This document shows, one piece after another, positions 15,641-22,614 of a DNA stretch of 22,614 bases; the first letter of the stretch is position 1; the number at the start of each line of letters is the position of its first letter. Source of the DNA: Palsa-1392 sp036493915 (lineage in GTDB: Bacteria > Verrucomicrobiota > Verrucomicrobiia > Chthoniobacterales > UBA10450); the NCBI GenBank assembly GCA_036493915.1, contig DASXPA010000165.1:1-22614 (forward strand). Reading direction: 5' to 3'. The notes beneath the pieces were generated by a model. That model made no database searches, had not been told where the DNA came from, and saw nothing but the letters and a program-made list of their open reading frames with translations. Made by a program: the position numbers and the translations under genes.

Positions 15641-17021
15641 GCGCCCCCAGCAGCTTCTCGTGAATCCCATCGAAGCCGCCATTACTGAAGACTGTCACGA
15701 CATCGTTAGGCTGAAGCAGCGGCACGATTTTCTCTACAATGGCAGCGGCATCGCGTTCGTAGAACGCCATCCGCCCGGCGTCCATGATCGCCCTAACGAC
15801 TGTTTCGGGATGCAACCGTTCCTCTGCCGGGATCTGCTCGAGCGCCGCGATCTCCGCGATGAAGACTCCGTCGGCCAATTGCAACGCTTCCGGCAATTCC
15901 CGCTGAAAAATGGCGCGGCGTGTGGTATTTGAGCGCGGTTCAAAAATCGCCCAGAGCCGATGCCCCGGATACCGATAACGCAACGCGCTCAGCGTCTCGC
16001 GGATGGCCGTCGGATGATGCCCGAAGTCGTCGATCACCGTCACGCCGCGCGCTTCGCCACGGACCTCCTGGCGTCGCGCGATCCCTTCGAAACTCGTTAG
16101 GGCAGTCTGGATGATCTCGGGCGCGACACCGTAAAAGCGTGCTGCTGCCGCCGCCATGGCGGCGTTGCGAACGTTGAATTCGCCGATCAGGGGCAGCTGG
16201 AACCGCGTTTCGCCGAGAGTGAAATGCGACCCATACGAGGCATACGTCACATCGCGAATCCGCTCCGCGCAGTTCTCCGAAAAGCCGACCTCGACAATCG
16301 GCGTGAGACATTCGCGCGCCACCTCCACGCAATTGGCATCGTCGCCGTTCAGGAGCACCATCCCACTCTGTGGCACGATGTTGAGCAGCCGTCGGAAACT
16401 CAGTTTCACGGCAGCGAGATCGGGAAAAATGTCGGCGTGATCGAACTCAATATTGTTCACGATCAGCAGCTCGGGGAGATAGTGGATAAACTTCGAACGT
16501 TTGTCGAAAAAGGCCGTATCGTATTCGTCGCCTTCGATCACGAAATACTTTGAATCATTGAAGAGCGCGCCCTGCCCGAGATTGCACGGCAGCCCGCCGA
16601 TGACGTAGCTCGGCTCCATTTCCGCGACGGTTAAAATCCACGCGAGCAGCGCGGTTGTCGTTGTCTTCCCGTGCGTCCCGCTGACGACGAGATTATGCCG
16701 GCCCCGCAGGAAAAATTCCTTCAACACCTCCGGCAAGGAGAGGTAATAGAGCTTTCGATTGAGCACCGCCTCGACCTCCGGATTTCCGCGCTTGATCGCA
16801 TTGCCCACGACAACGATTTCGGCGTCGTTAGGCAAATTCGCCGCCCGATAGGGCTCGCTCAGCGCGATGCCTTTCGCGCGCAGGAAATCCGACATCGGCG
16901 GATAGACCCGCTCGTCCGATCCGGTCACGGTGCAGCCGCGATCTCGCAACGCCGCCGCGACCGCGCCCATCGCCGTTCCGCAAATCCCGAGAAAGTGAAA
17001 GTGTTGTGGCCGAGGCTGCAC
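15630..17021 (-). CDS. mpl: UDP-MurNAc:L-Ala-gamma-D-Glu-meso-DAP ligase (Mpl)
   Basis: A 463-residue Mur ligase of the MurC/Mpl group that attaches recycled tripeptide to UDP-MurNAc in the cytoplasm. Seen: the N-terminal Rossmann segment HFLGICGTAMG (9-19), the P-loop SGTHGKTTT (114-122), the EGDEYDTAFFDKRSKF segment (163-178), which distinguishes Mpl from MurC, FEGIARRQE, DDFGHHPTAI, and a C-terminal domain ending VFSNGGFDGIHEKLL. The length matches E. coli Mpl (457). The start is GTG at 17021. It follows the broken Coa1-like gene by 44 bp. It carries four dispersed motifs, the most of any gene here. Its presence implies meso-DAP peptidoglycan and wall recycling. Confidence 0.93.
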   Translation of the reverse strand: MQPRPQHFHFLGICGTAMGAVAAALRDRGCTVTGSDERVYPPMSDFLRAKGIALSEPYRAANLPNDAEIVVVGNAIKRGNPEVEAVLNRKLYYLSLPEVLKEFFLRGRHNLVVSGTHGKTTTTALLAWILTVAEMEPSYVIGGLPCNLGQGALFNDSKYFVIEGDEYDTAFFDKRSKFIHYLPELLIVNNIEFDHADIFPDLAAVKLSFRRLLNIVPQSGMVLLNGDDANCVEVARECLTPIVEVGFSENCAERIRDVTYASYGSHFTLGETRFQLPLIGEFNVRNAAMAAAAARFYGVAPEIIQTALTSFEGIARRQEVRGEARGVTVIDDFGHHPTAIRETLSALRYRYPGHRLWAIFEPRSNTTRRAIFQRELPEALQLADGVFIAEIAALEQIPAEERLHPETVVRAIMDAGRMAFYERDAAAIVEKIVPLLQPNDVVTVFSNGGFDGIHEKLLGALRA

Positions 17022-17065
17022 GCGGAATTTCTAAGCCGGAGCGAAAACTTTTGCCAGCGCCGCAG

Positions 17066-17933
17066 TTACTTCGCGGGTTCGAATTTTCGCGGCTGATATT
17101 CCCAGCCGATGTGATCGATCTGCCAGGCGTCGCCGATCCGCGAAACGTCGATATTAATTTAGATCGGCGCGGTCTTGTCGTTGAAAAGCGCCGGCACTCG
17201 AAAAAGCCCCGTCATCACGAGGCGGCGGCGACTGAAGCGTGTCGTGAAAACGCCACGCGGCTTTCCGACCCAACTTGGTTGGCCGAGGTCATCGCCGATG
17301 CTCCCGAGGAAGGCTTGCGGGCTGATCGCGCGCTCCTCGTCCTTCAGATTAGCCCGCAGAAAATCCACGTCGTGATACAGGAAGATCTCGTTAAAAGTCG
17401 TCTCGGGAAGCGTGTGGCCTCTTCTTGCAGATCGGTCTCGTAAATGTAGAAGCCATAAAGTCCGCAGCCCACGCTCGTGAGCATGAGGAGCAGGACCCCG
17501 CCGACGACGAGGCTTTCCGTTAGGCTGACGCGCTCGCGTTGACGCCGGGCAAATGCATAAACCGAAGGCGCGAGCGCGAGGTAGGTGAAGATGGTCAGGC
17601 CAGAGAGCCCGAGAAGAAACAGCGGCCCGCTCTTCTGTGTCATACTCCAGATAACATTGGCAAAACCAGAGCAGGCAAAGAGTGGCGCGAGAACCCAACG
17701 GGCCAGTTGTGTCCGATCCAGATGAAGAAGAGGAGCAGAAAGGCCACCACCCCGAGCCCGACGGCGATAAAAAAAGTCCTCACATCGCCGAGCAAAATGC
17801 TGAGCAAAATGAGCGCGAGCTGGCCGAGAAGAATAAGAAGAGAAAGCCCGCAGATCATGTCGCGCCCGCGCCGCCATAGTTCGCGGTCGGGGATCGCCTG
17901 CAACCAAAGCGGAGGCGGGTCGGGCGCGGTCAA
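17066..17933 (-). pseudogene. Broken multi-spanning membrane protein with Coa1-like C-terminus
   Basis: Three frames must be joined to recover one protein. It starts at TTG 17933 (MTAPDPPPLWLQAIPDRELW, two membrane helices up to IWIGHNWP). It continues one frame over from about 17700 (RWVLAPLFACSGFANVIWS, then helices and GFYIYETDLQEEA), and changes frame again at about 17410 (PETTFNEIFLYHDVDFLRAN and on). Both shifts are of the -1 type, as if one base were lost each time, the first beside a GGCCC run. An in-frame TAA at 17159-17161 then interrupts KTAPI and INIDVSRIGDAWQIDHIG, after which the frame stays open to TAA at 17066-17068. The C-terminus resembles the upstream neighbour (LG-P and WQID-I patterns). 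The frame otherwise looks coding, so the damage is recent or is a sequencing artefact. Confidence 0.75.
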
Positions 17934-18493
17934 ACAGAAGGAACAGCCGCGGGCAGCGGCTGATTATTCATCCAGTAAAGGTCGATCCCGTCGATCTGCC
18001 AGCGCCCCTCTCGCCGGGCGATCCCGAGATAAAGATCCGCCTGCGCGCTTGGGTAGAGCAGGTGCGCGCGGAAATGTCCCTCCGGATCCTGTTTCCCTGG
18101 GTCGGACCCGTAGGAAACCTCTCCTTCAACCTTGTAGGGTTGGGTTGGCGTTCCCAGATTCGTTAGGCTGGAATTGTATATTGCTGCCGCGCCGGAACAA
18201 AATGGGTGCGCGAGCACAAGGCGGCGGATGGTCTGCTCGGCAAAAGCATGCGCGTCTTCCCCGGTCGATTCGCTGTAACTCAAGGCCAGCCAGGCAATCA
18301 CTCCCACGATCGCGAGCCCGATGAGAAGGACGAGCGCGCCGTCACTCGTTACGCCGCTTCCCCGGGCCGGAGCCGTCTTCGGGGGAACCGACCTTTCACC
18401 GCCGCGATTGTAAAAAGACAGATCTGCTTTGTCCAGCGGCGCGAAAGTTGCGTTTGATTGCGACCCTCGCCACGTTCCATAACTTGTCACCAT
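17930..18493 (-). CDS. Membrane protein with cytochrome-oxidase assembly factor (Coa1)-like domain
   Basis: A roughly 187-residue protein with a polar N-terminus, one membrane helix (about 52-70, ALVLLIGLAIVGVIAWLAL) and an exported domain with NLGTPTQPYKVEGEV, FRAHLLYPSAQADLYLGIARREGRWQIDGIDLYW. The order LG-P, small-residue strand, then W-x-I-D resembles Coa1-like domains in bacteria; this is a by-eye match of modest strength. The only good start is ATG at 18493 (or GTG at 18490), because no other start codon occurs before the helix. That ATG shares the tetramer CATG with the clpB start on the other strand. Its TGA stop overlaps the TTG start of the downstream homologous pseudogene (TTGA), so the pair was translationally coupled. 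One dispersed motif lies at 18162. Confidence 0.6.
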   Translation of the reverse strand: MVTSYGTWRGSQSNATFAPLDKADLSFYNRGGERSVPPKTAPARGSGVTSDGALVLLIGLAIVGVIAWLALSYSESTGEDAHAFAEQTIRRLVLAHPFCSGAAAIYNSSLTNLGTPTQPYKVEGEVSYGSDPGKQDPEGHFRAHLLYPSAQADLYLGIARREGRWQIDGIDLYWMNNQPLPAAVPSV

Positions 18494-21065
18494 GCGCATC
18501 GACAAGTTCACGCAAAAGATGCAGGAGGCCGTGCAGGCTTCGCAGGACGTCGCCTCCGAGTTCAATCAGCAGGAAATCACGAACGAACATTTCCTCCTCG
18601 CCCTCCTCGATCAGGCGGAAGGAGTGACCACTCCGCTGCTCGAGAAGATGGGCCTGTCGGCGGATGAACTCCGCAGCCGGCTTCGCACTGAGATCGAGCG
18701 TCGCCCGCGCGTCACCGGCGGCAATGTCGATGTGCGCATCGGCAACGATCTCCGCAGCGTGCTCGACGGCGCCGAAAAAGAGATGGTGAAGCTCAAGGAC
18801 GAATTCGTCAGCGCAGAGCATTACCTCCTCGCCCTAACGAACTCGAAGGTGCCCGCCGCCAAAGTGCTGCAAAGCTTCGGTGTCACTCGCGACAAACTTA
18901 TGCAGGCTTTGCAGCAAGTGCGCGGCTCGCAGCGGGTGACGGATCAAAATCCGGAGGGAAAATATCAGACACTGGAGAAATACGGCCGCGACCTCACGCA
19001 GATGGCGCGGCGTGGGAAGATCGATCCGGTCATCGGGCGCGACAACGAAATCCGCCGCGTCATGCAGGTGCTCTCGCGCCGGACGAAAAACAATCCCGTC
19101 CTCATCGGCGAACCGGGTGTCGGCAAAACCGCGATCGTCGAAGGCCTCGCGCGCCGCATCATTTCCGGCGACGTTCCGGAGTCGCTAAAGAACAAGCGAC
19201 TGATCGCGATGGACATTGGCGCGATGGTCGCGGGCGCCAAATTTCGCGGCGAGTTCGAAGACCGGCTCAAAGCCTTTCTCAAGGAAGTGACTGACTCTGA
19301 AGGTCAGATCATTTTGTTCATCGACGAGCTGCATACGATCGTCGGTGCGGGCGCGGCGGAAGGTTCGGTTGACGCTTCAAACTTACTCAAGCCGCAACTG
19401 GCGCGCGGCGAATTGCGCACGATCGGCGCGACAACCCTGAACGAGTATCGCAAGTACATCGAAAAGGACGCCGCGCTGGAGCGCCGCTTCCAGCCCGTAA
19501 TGGTCGACGAGCCGAGTGTCGAGGACACGATCGCGATTTTGCGCGGACTAAAGGAACGCTACGAAGTCCATCACGGTGTGCGCATTCGCGATGCGGCGCT
19601 TGTCGCGGCCGCCGTCCTTTCGCATCGCTATATCAGCGATCGTTTTTTACCCGACAAAGCCGTCGATCTGGTCGACGAAGCCGCGTCGCGCCTGAAGATC
19701 GAGCTCGATTCCATGCCGACGGAAATCGACGTGATCGAGCGCGAAGTGATGCAGCGCGAGATGGAGCGCCAGGCTTTAAAGAAAGAGAAAGATCCCGCGA
19801 GCAAGGAACGCCTAACGACGCTGGAAAAAGATCTCGCAAGCCTGAAAGAACGTTCGTCGGCGTTGAAAGCCGAATGGCAAAAAGAGAAGTCGGTCATCGA
19901 TGACCAGCGCAAGATCAAAGAGCAACTCGATGCCGCCCGCACCGAGCTGGAACGCGCGCAACGTCGCGGCGAACTCGCCGCCGCGAGCGAGTTGCAATAC
20001 GGCCGCATTCCCGAACTCGAGCGCAAGCTGAAGGAGATCACGGCGAAAGGAGACTCCGGCGAAAAACCGCAACTCTTGCGCGAGGAAGTGACGGAGGAAG
20101 ACATCGCCGAAGTCGTCTCCAGCTGGACGCACATTCCGGTCTCGCGTTTGCAGGAAGGCGAGCGCGAGAAGCTCGTAAAAATGGAGGAGCGCCTCATGCA
20201 GCGCGTCATCGGACAAAAGGAAGCGATCGTCGCCGTATCAAACGCCGTCCGTCGCGCACGCGCTGGTTTGCAGGACGAAAACCGTCCGATCGGTTCTTTC
20301 ATTTTTCTCGGCCCGACCGGTGTCGGCAAGACCGAACTCTCGCGCGCGCTCGCTGAGTTTTTGTTCGACGACGAGAACGCCATGATCCGTATCGACATGA
20401 GCGAATACATGGAGAAACACACCGTCGCGCGGTTGATCGGCGCGCCGCCCGGATATGTCGGCTACGAGGAAGGCGGGCAGCTCAGCGAGGCCGTTCGACG
20501 CAAGCCGTATTCAGTTATTCTCTTCGACGAAATCGAGAAAGCGCATCAGGACGTTTTCAACGTCCTCCTGCAGGTGCTCGACGATGGCCGCATCACCGAC
20601 GGCCAGGGCCGGACGGTCGATTTCAAAAACACCGTCATAATCATGACCTCGAACATCGGCTCGCAGTTCATCACCGAAGAATCGTCGAGTGAAGGCCGCA
20701 CCCGGTTGGTCATGGACGCGCTTCGTCAGCACTTCCGGCCGGAATTTTTGAATCGCATCGACGAGATCATCATCTTCGATCGACTCAACGAAGAAGACCT
20801 GAAGAAGATCGTCGAAATCCAGCTCGGTCGGCTAACGAAAAGGCTGGAGGCACAAAAGATCACGCTGGAATTAAGCGACGACGCCAAAGCGCGCATCGCG
20901 CAGGAAGGTTACGACCCGGTCTACGGCGCGCGGCCGCTGAAGCGAGCCATCCAGAAAGAAATCCTCGACCCGCTCAGCCTGCAGATCCTGGAAGGAAAAT
21001 TCCACGAAGGCCAGAGGATCAAAGTCGACGAGCGCGACGGCAAGCTCGCTTTCGAAGTGGCCTAA
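18492..21065 (+). CDS. clpB: Disaggregase ClpB (Hsp100)
   Basis: An 857-residue AAA+ disaggregase, the same length as E. coli ClpB. It works with DnaK to pull proteins from aggregates. Seen: the Clp N domain (1-145), NBD1 with Walker A GEPGVGKT (206-213), pore loop GAKFRGEF (248-255, Phe where E. coli has Tyr), Walker B LFIDE (275-279) and Arg fingers (R331, R332). A coiled-coil M domain (about 410-525) is followed by NBD2 with Walker A GPTGVGKT (607-614), pore loop GYVGYEEGG (654-662) and Walker B VILFDE (675-680), then the D2 small domain. The start is fixed by the family N-terminus MRIDKFTQKM. There is no Shine-Dalgarno sequence and no CIRCE element was seen upstream. The stop codon lies inside a copy of the dispersed motif. 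The DUF4336 gene follows after 4 bp. Confidence 0.97.
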   Translation: MRIDKFTQKMQEAVQASQDVASEFNQQEITNEHFLLALLDQAEGVTTPLLEKMGLSADELRSRLRTEIERRPRVTGGNVDVRIGNDLRSVLDGAEKEMVKLKDEFVSAEHYLLALTNSKVPAAKVLQSFGVTRDKLMQALQQVRGSQRVTDQNPEGKYQTLEKYGRDLTQMARRGKIDPVIGRDNEIRRVMQVLSRRTKNNPVLIGEPGVGKTAIVEGLARRIISGDVPESLKNKRLIAMDIGAMVAGAKFRGEFEDRLKAFLKEVTDSEGQIILFIDELHTIVGAGAAEGSVDASNLLKPQLARGELRTIGATTLNEYRKYIEKDAALERRFQPVMVDEPSVEDTIAILRGLKERYEVHHGVRIRDAALVAAAVLSHRYISDRFLPDKAVDLVDEAASRLKIELDSMPTEIDVIEREVMQREMERQALKKEKDPASKERLTTLEKDLASLKERSSALKAEWQKEKSVIDDQRKIKEQLDAARTELERAQRRGELAAASELQYGRIPELERKLKEITAKGDSGEKPQLLREEVTEEDIAEVVSSWTHIPVSRLQEGEREKLVKMEERLMQRVIGQKEAIVAVSNAVRRARAGLQDENRPIGSFIFLGPTGVGKTELSRALAEFLFDDENAMIRIDMSEYMEKHTVARLIGAPPGYVGYEEGGQLSEAVRRKPYSVILFDEIEKAHQDVFNVLLQVLDDGRITDGQGRTVDFKNTVIIMTSNIGSQFITEESSSEGRTRLVMDALRQHFRPEFLNRIDEIIIFDRLNEEDLKKIVEIQLGRLTKRLEAQKITLELSDDAKARIAQEGYDPVYGARPLKRAIQKEILDPLSLQILEGKFHEGQRIKVDERDGKLAFEVA

Positions 21066-21068
21066 CGA
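21060..21068 (+). repeat. Dispersed 9-mer spanning the clpB stop codon
   Basis: GCCTAACGA here supplies the last Ala codon (GCC) and the TAA stop of clpB, and ends 1 bp before the ATG of the next gene. This is the one copy in a frame that creates a stop, and it is placed exactly where a stop is needed. Confidence 0.9.
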
Positions 21069-21069
21069 A

Positions 21070-21738
21070 ATGCGTTGGCGCCAGCTCGCCGACGATGTCG
21101 TGCTCCTCCAGTTTCCCTGGCGCGTCCTCGGGATCGACTTCGCGCGCAATGTCACACTTCTGCGGCTTGCCGATGGCCGGCTCCTGATTCATTCGACCGC
21201 GCCCTTCTCGCCCGAAGACGTGGCCGCGATTCGAAGTTTTGGCGAGCCGGCATGGCTCGTGGGGGCGACGCGGATGCACGACACGTTCTCAAGAGATGGC
21301 CGCGCGGCTTTGCCTCTGGTTCCCTATCTTGCCCCTCATGGATTTCCGGACGCCACTCCGCTCCAGCCGCCACCCGGCGATTGGAATGGGGAAATCGATG
21401 TTCTGGAGATCTGCGGAGTAAGAACGCATGAACACGCCTTTTTTCATCGTCGCTCGCGCACCCTGGTCGTAGCGGACCTAATCTTTTGCTTTCCCCCGGA
21501 GACGACCGGTTGGGCGCGCTTCTTCGTCCGGCACGTCATGCGTTTGCCGCGGTTGTCAGGCACGAGCGCTTTCTTTCGCCGCATGATTCGGGACCCGCGA
21601 GCGTTTCGAGCATCGGTGAAGCAGCTACTGAGTTGGGATTTCGAGCGCGTTGTCGTAGCGCATCGCGAGCCGCTTGAGGAAGAAGCGAAAAGCGCGATAA
21701 CGAGCGCGTTACGAACTCCGGGGAGGACGGGTTGCTAA
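21070..21738 (+). CDS. DUF4336 family protein (metallo-beta-lactamase-like)
   Basis: A 222-residue cytoplasmic protein matching the DUF4336 pattern: NVTLLRLADGRLLIHSTAPFS near the N-terminus, a GEPAWLVGATRMHDTF segment where beta-lactamase-fold enzymes usually carry their metal site, HAFFHRRSRTLVVADLIFCF (about 122-141), and RVVVAHREPL near the end. The classic HxHxDH motif is missing. The remaining His and Asp (MHD, HEH, AD, AHRE) could bind metal differently or not at all. The function of the family is unknown to me. It lies 4 bp after clpB with no room for a promoter or terminator, so it is probably co-transcribed with the chaperone. It has no copy of the dispersed motif. Confidence 0.7.
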   Translation: MRWRQLADDVVLLQFPWRVLGIDFARNVTLLRLADGRLLIHSTAPFSPEDVAAIRSFGEPAWLVGATRMHDTFSRDGRAALPLVPYLAPHGFPDATPLQPPPGDWNGEIDVLEICGVRTHEHAFFHRRSRTLVVADLIFCFPPETTGWARFFVRHVMRLPRLSGTSAFFRRMIRDPRAFRASVKQLLSWDFERVVVAHREPLEEEAKSAITSALRTPGRTGC

Positions 21739-21935
21739 CGCGTCGGTTTTGGCAGTCTGGCAAAATCACTTCGGCGGGAACGGAACGAACCGCAACAGAA
21801 GCAGTAGTAACATGTAACGGCTCCGAAAATTCGTCGCGGCCCGCAACGGAGGAGCAGCAACGGCCGGGCTTTCAGGCTGCCGCAACCAGCGGGCCGACAG
21901 CCCCGCGCTATCCGGAGCTGATCCTTCCGCGGCGT
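21739..21935. other. Convergent spacer between the DUF4336 gene and dnaE
   Basis: These 197 bp lie between two convergent gene ends. The open frames crossing it look non-coding. An imperfect stem TTTTGGCAG / CTGGCAAAA (21747-21765) has T- and A-tracts at its feet and could work as a weak two-way terminator, but its loop is a single base and it has one mismatch. Nothing else was recognised. Confidence 0.35.
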
Positions 21936-22614
21936 TTAAAGCCAGGGGGCAAGCTGTTCCTCGATTGCGGGAGTCAACGCAACGCGACAACGTTCGCCGG
22001 CATCGATCCACACCGTCTCACCATTCCGACTCGTTAACATCAGCGTCACCGGCTGCGGACCAGGTGAGGAGGCGAGGATCTCGCGGACGGTGCGTAACTC
22101 TTCGGGCGCGCTTCCGGCGCCAAAGCGCAACGTGAGCGTCGGCTCCTCGCGGACGCGCGGCGACTCGTTAGGCAAGAAATCATCGCCCGGCGCGGCCCCG
22201 ACGTTCTCTGGGCGGAGGACTTTCACGTTCTGCGCGGTCGCGCGCAGATTGTCGTCGCGCTTATCCACTGTGCCTCGAATCGCAATCACCGTGCCGGGCT
22301 CAAGCAGGTTCGCCACCTGCACGTAGGTCTCGTTCCAAAGCACGACCTCGAGCGTGCCGCTCAGATCTTCGATGAAGACAACCGCGAATGGTTTCCCTTC
22401 GCGCTTGGTGAACTTGCGATCGACCTGCGTGATCGCGCCGGCGATGGTGAAGCGCGCGCGATCCTCCAAATCGCCTAACGACGCGATCGTCTGGTATTTC
22501 CCACTCGCAAACAGCCTCGCGTAGGCATCGAGCGGATGACCGGTGACATAAAATCCGAGCAGTTCCTTTTCGAAGGAAAGCTTCTCTCGCTCCGTCCAGG
22601 CGGCGAACTCGTGA
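21936..22614 (-). CDS. dnaE: DNA polymerase III alpha subunit, C-terminal part (runs off right edge)
   Basis: The open frame enters from the right edge and ends at TAA (21936-21938), giving about 225 residues. It begins with EFAAWTEREKLSFEKELLGFYVTGHPL, the conserved DnaE segment before the OB domain. The OB-fold follows (FTIAGAITQVDRKFTKREGKPFAVVFIEDLSGTLEVVLW, then LLEPGTVIAIRGTVDKRDD). A variable tail ending PAIEEQLAPWL matches the tau-binding end of DnaE in position. An internal ATG at 22469 is not the start. The catalytic PHP and polymerase domains lie outside the window. Two dispersed motifs are present, at 22167 (Pro-Asn) and 22474 (Leu-Gly). Confidence 0.93.
   Translation of the reverse strand, partial: HEFAAWTEREKLSFEKELLGFYVTGHPLDAYARLFASGKYQTIASLGDLEDRARFTIAGAITQVDRKFTKREGKPFAVVFIEDLSGTLEVVLWNETYVQVANLLEPGTVIAIRGTVDKRDDNLRATAQNVKVLRPENVGAAPGDDFLPNESPRVREEPTLTLRFGAGSAPEELRTVREILASSPGPQPVTLMLTSRNGETVWIDAGERCRVALTPAIEEQLAPWL

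Larger units (their letters stand above)
471..22479. repeat. Dispersed over-represented motif, consensus (G/C)CCTAACG(A/G), 31 core copies
   Basis: Core CCTAAC on the plus strand starts at 471, 3143, 5061, 6100, 7311, 9904, 10124, 10547, 11991, 15384, 15792, 18833, 19811, 21061 and 22474. Core GTTAGG starts at 932, 1039, 1924, 2052, 5802, 6737, 8641, 11273, 12858, 13028, 15705, 16096, 16827, 17519, 18162 and 22167. Of these 31, 29 extend to CCTAACG (all but 5802 and 6100). The base before is G in 24 and C in 5; the base after is A in 23, G in 4, T in 2 and C in none. Eighteen are the full GCCTAACGA. Strands are balanced (15 and 16). Two copies are intergenic, one forms the clpB stop, and 28 are inside genes. 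The longest gaps are about 2.35 kb (gspD) and 1.9 kb (rng to PBP2). Confidence 0.9.

Noticed and set aside
18454..18483. TTGATT-N18-CATAAC as a clpB promoter
   Set aside because: Would leave only 8 leader bases and lies in the neighbour's coding sequence; too weak to list as a feature.
19628..20422. 264-residue Ser/Arg-rich minus-strand frame opposite clpB
   Set aside because: Typical low-complexity mirror of a GC-rich gene; ClpB motifs are intact on the plus strand.
21732..22037. 101-residue plus-strand frame after the DUF4336 gene
   Set aside because: Overlaps the dnaE 3' end antisense and has no domain character or ribosome-binding site.
471..22479. Strand-biased replication or repair word (KOPS or Chi type)
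   Set aside because: The copies split 15 to 16 between strands and have no consistent orientation relative to gene direction.

Overview
The window looks like chromosomal core DNA from a GC-rich, Gram-negative, meso-diaminopimelate-type bacterium. Gene content and order, the scarcity of Shine-Dalgarno sequences and the style of the intergenic repeats suggest Verrucomicrobiota (Chthoniobacterales-like). This is inferred from protein character and memory of the phylum; no marker search was possible. No rRNA, tRNA, CRISPR array, insertion sequence or phage gene was seen.

Layout. 1-116: start of an unidentified minus-strand gene that runs off the left edge. 174-2038 (+): an iodotyrosine-deiodinase-like nitroreductase coupled by an ATGA overlap to a membrane GT2 glycosyltransferase. 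2073-2684 (-): a small outer-membrane beta-barrel. 2794-9374 (-): the rod-shape cluster mreB, mreC, mreD, PBP2, then RNase G. 9725-10387 (+): rpe. 10484-15007 (-): gspD, a small exported peptidoglycan-binding protein, and gspE/pilB. 15100-15534 (+): an exported DUF4440/SnoaL-like protein. 15630-18493 (-): two tandem related membrane proteins, the second broken by two frameshifts and an in-frame stop, then mpl. 18492-21738 (+): clpB followed 4 bp later by a DUF4336 protein. 21936-22614 (-): the C-terminal end of dnaE, cut by the right edge.

How the genes fit together. Much of the window serves the envelope. MreBCD and PBP2 run cell elongation, Mpl recycles peptidoglycan tripeptide, GspD/GspE belong to a type II secretion or type IV pilus machine, and a PG-binding protein lies between them.

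The most unusual signal is not a gene. A short asymmetric motif, consensus GCCTAACGA (reverse TCGTTAGGC), is scattered through the whole window. The core CCTAAC/GTTAGG occurs 31 times, 29 of them as CCTAACG, 24 as GCCTAACG and 18 as the full 9-mer; a rough chance expectation for the 9-mer on both strands is about 0.2. It is balanced between strands, occurs in almost every gene, and uses every reading frame that avoids a stop, plus one stop-forming frame exactly at the end of clpB. It behaves like a genome-wide recognition word, comparable to DNA uptake sequences or HIP1. I know of no description of it, but could not search.
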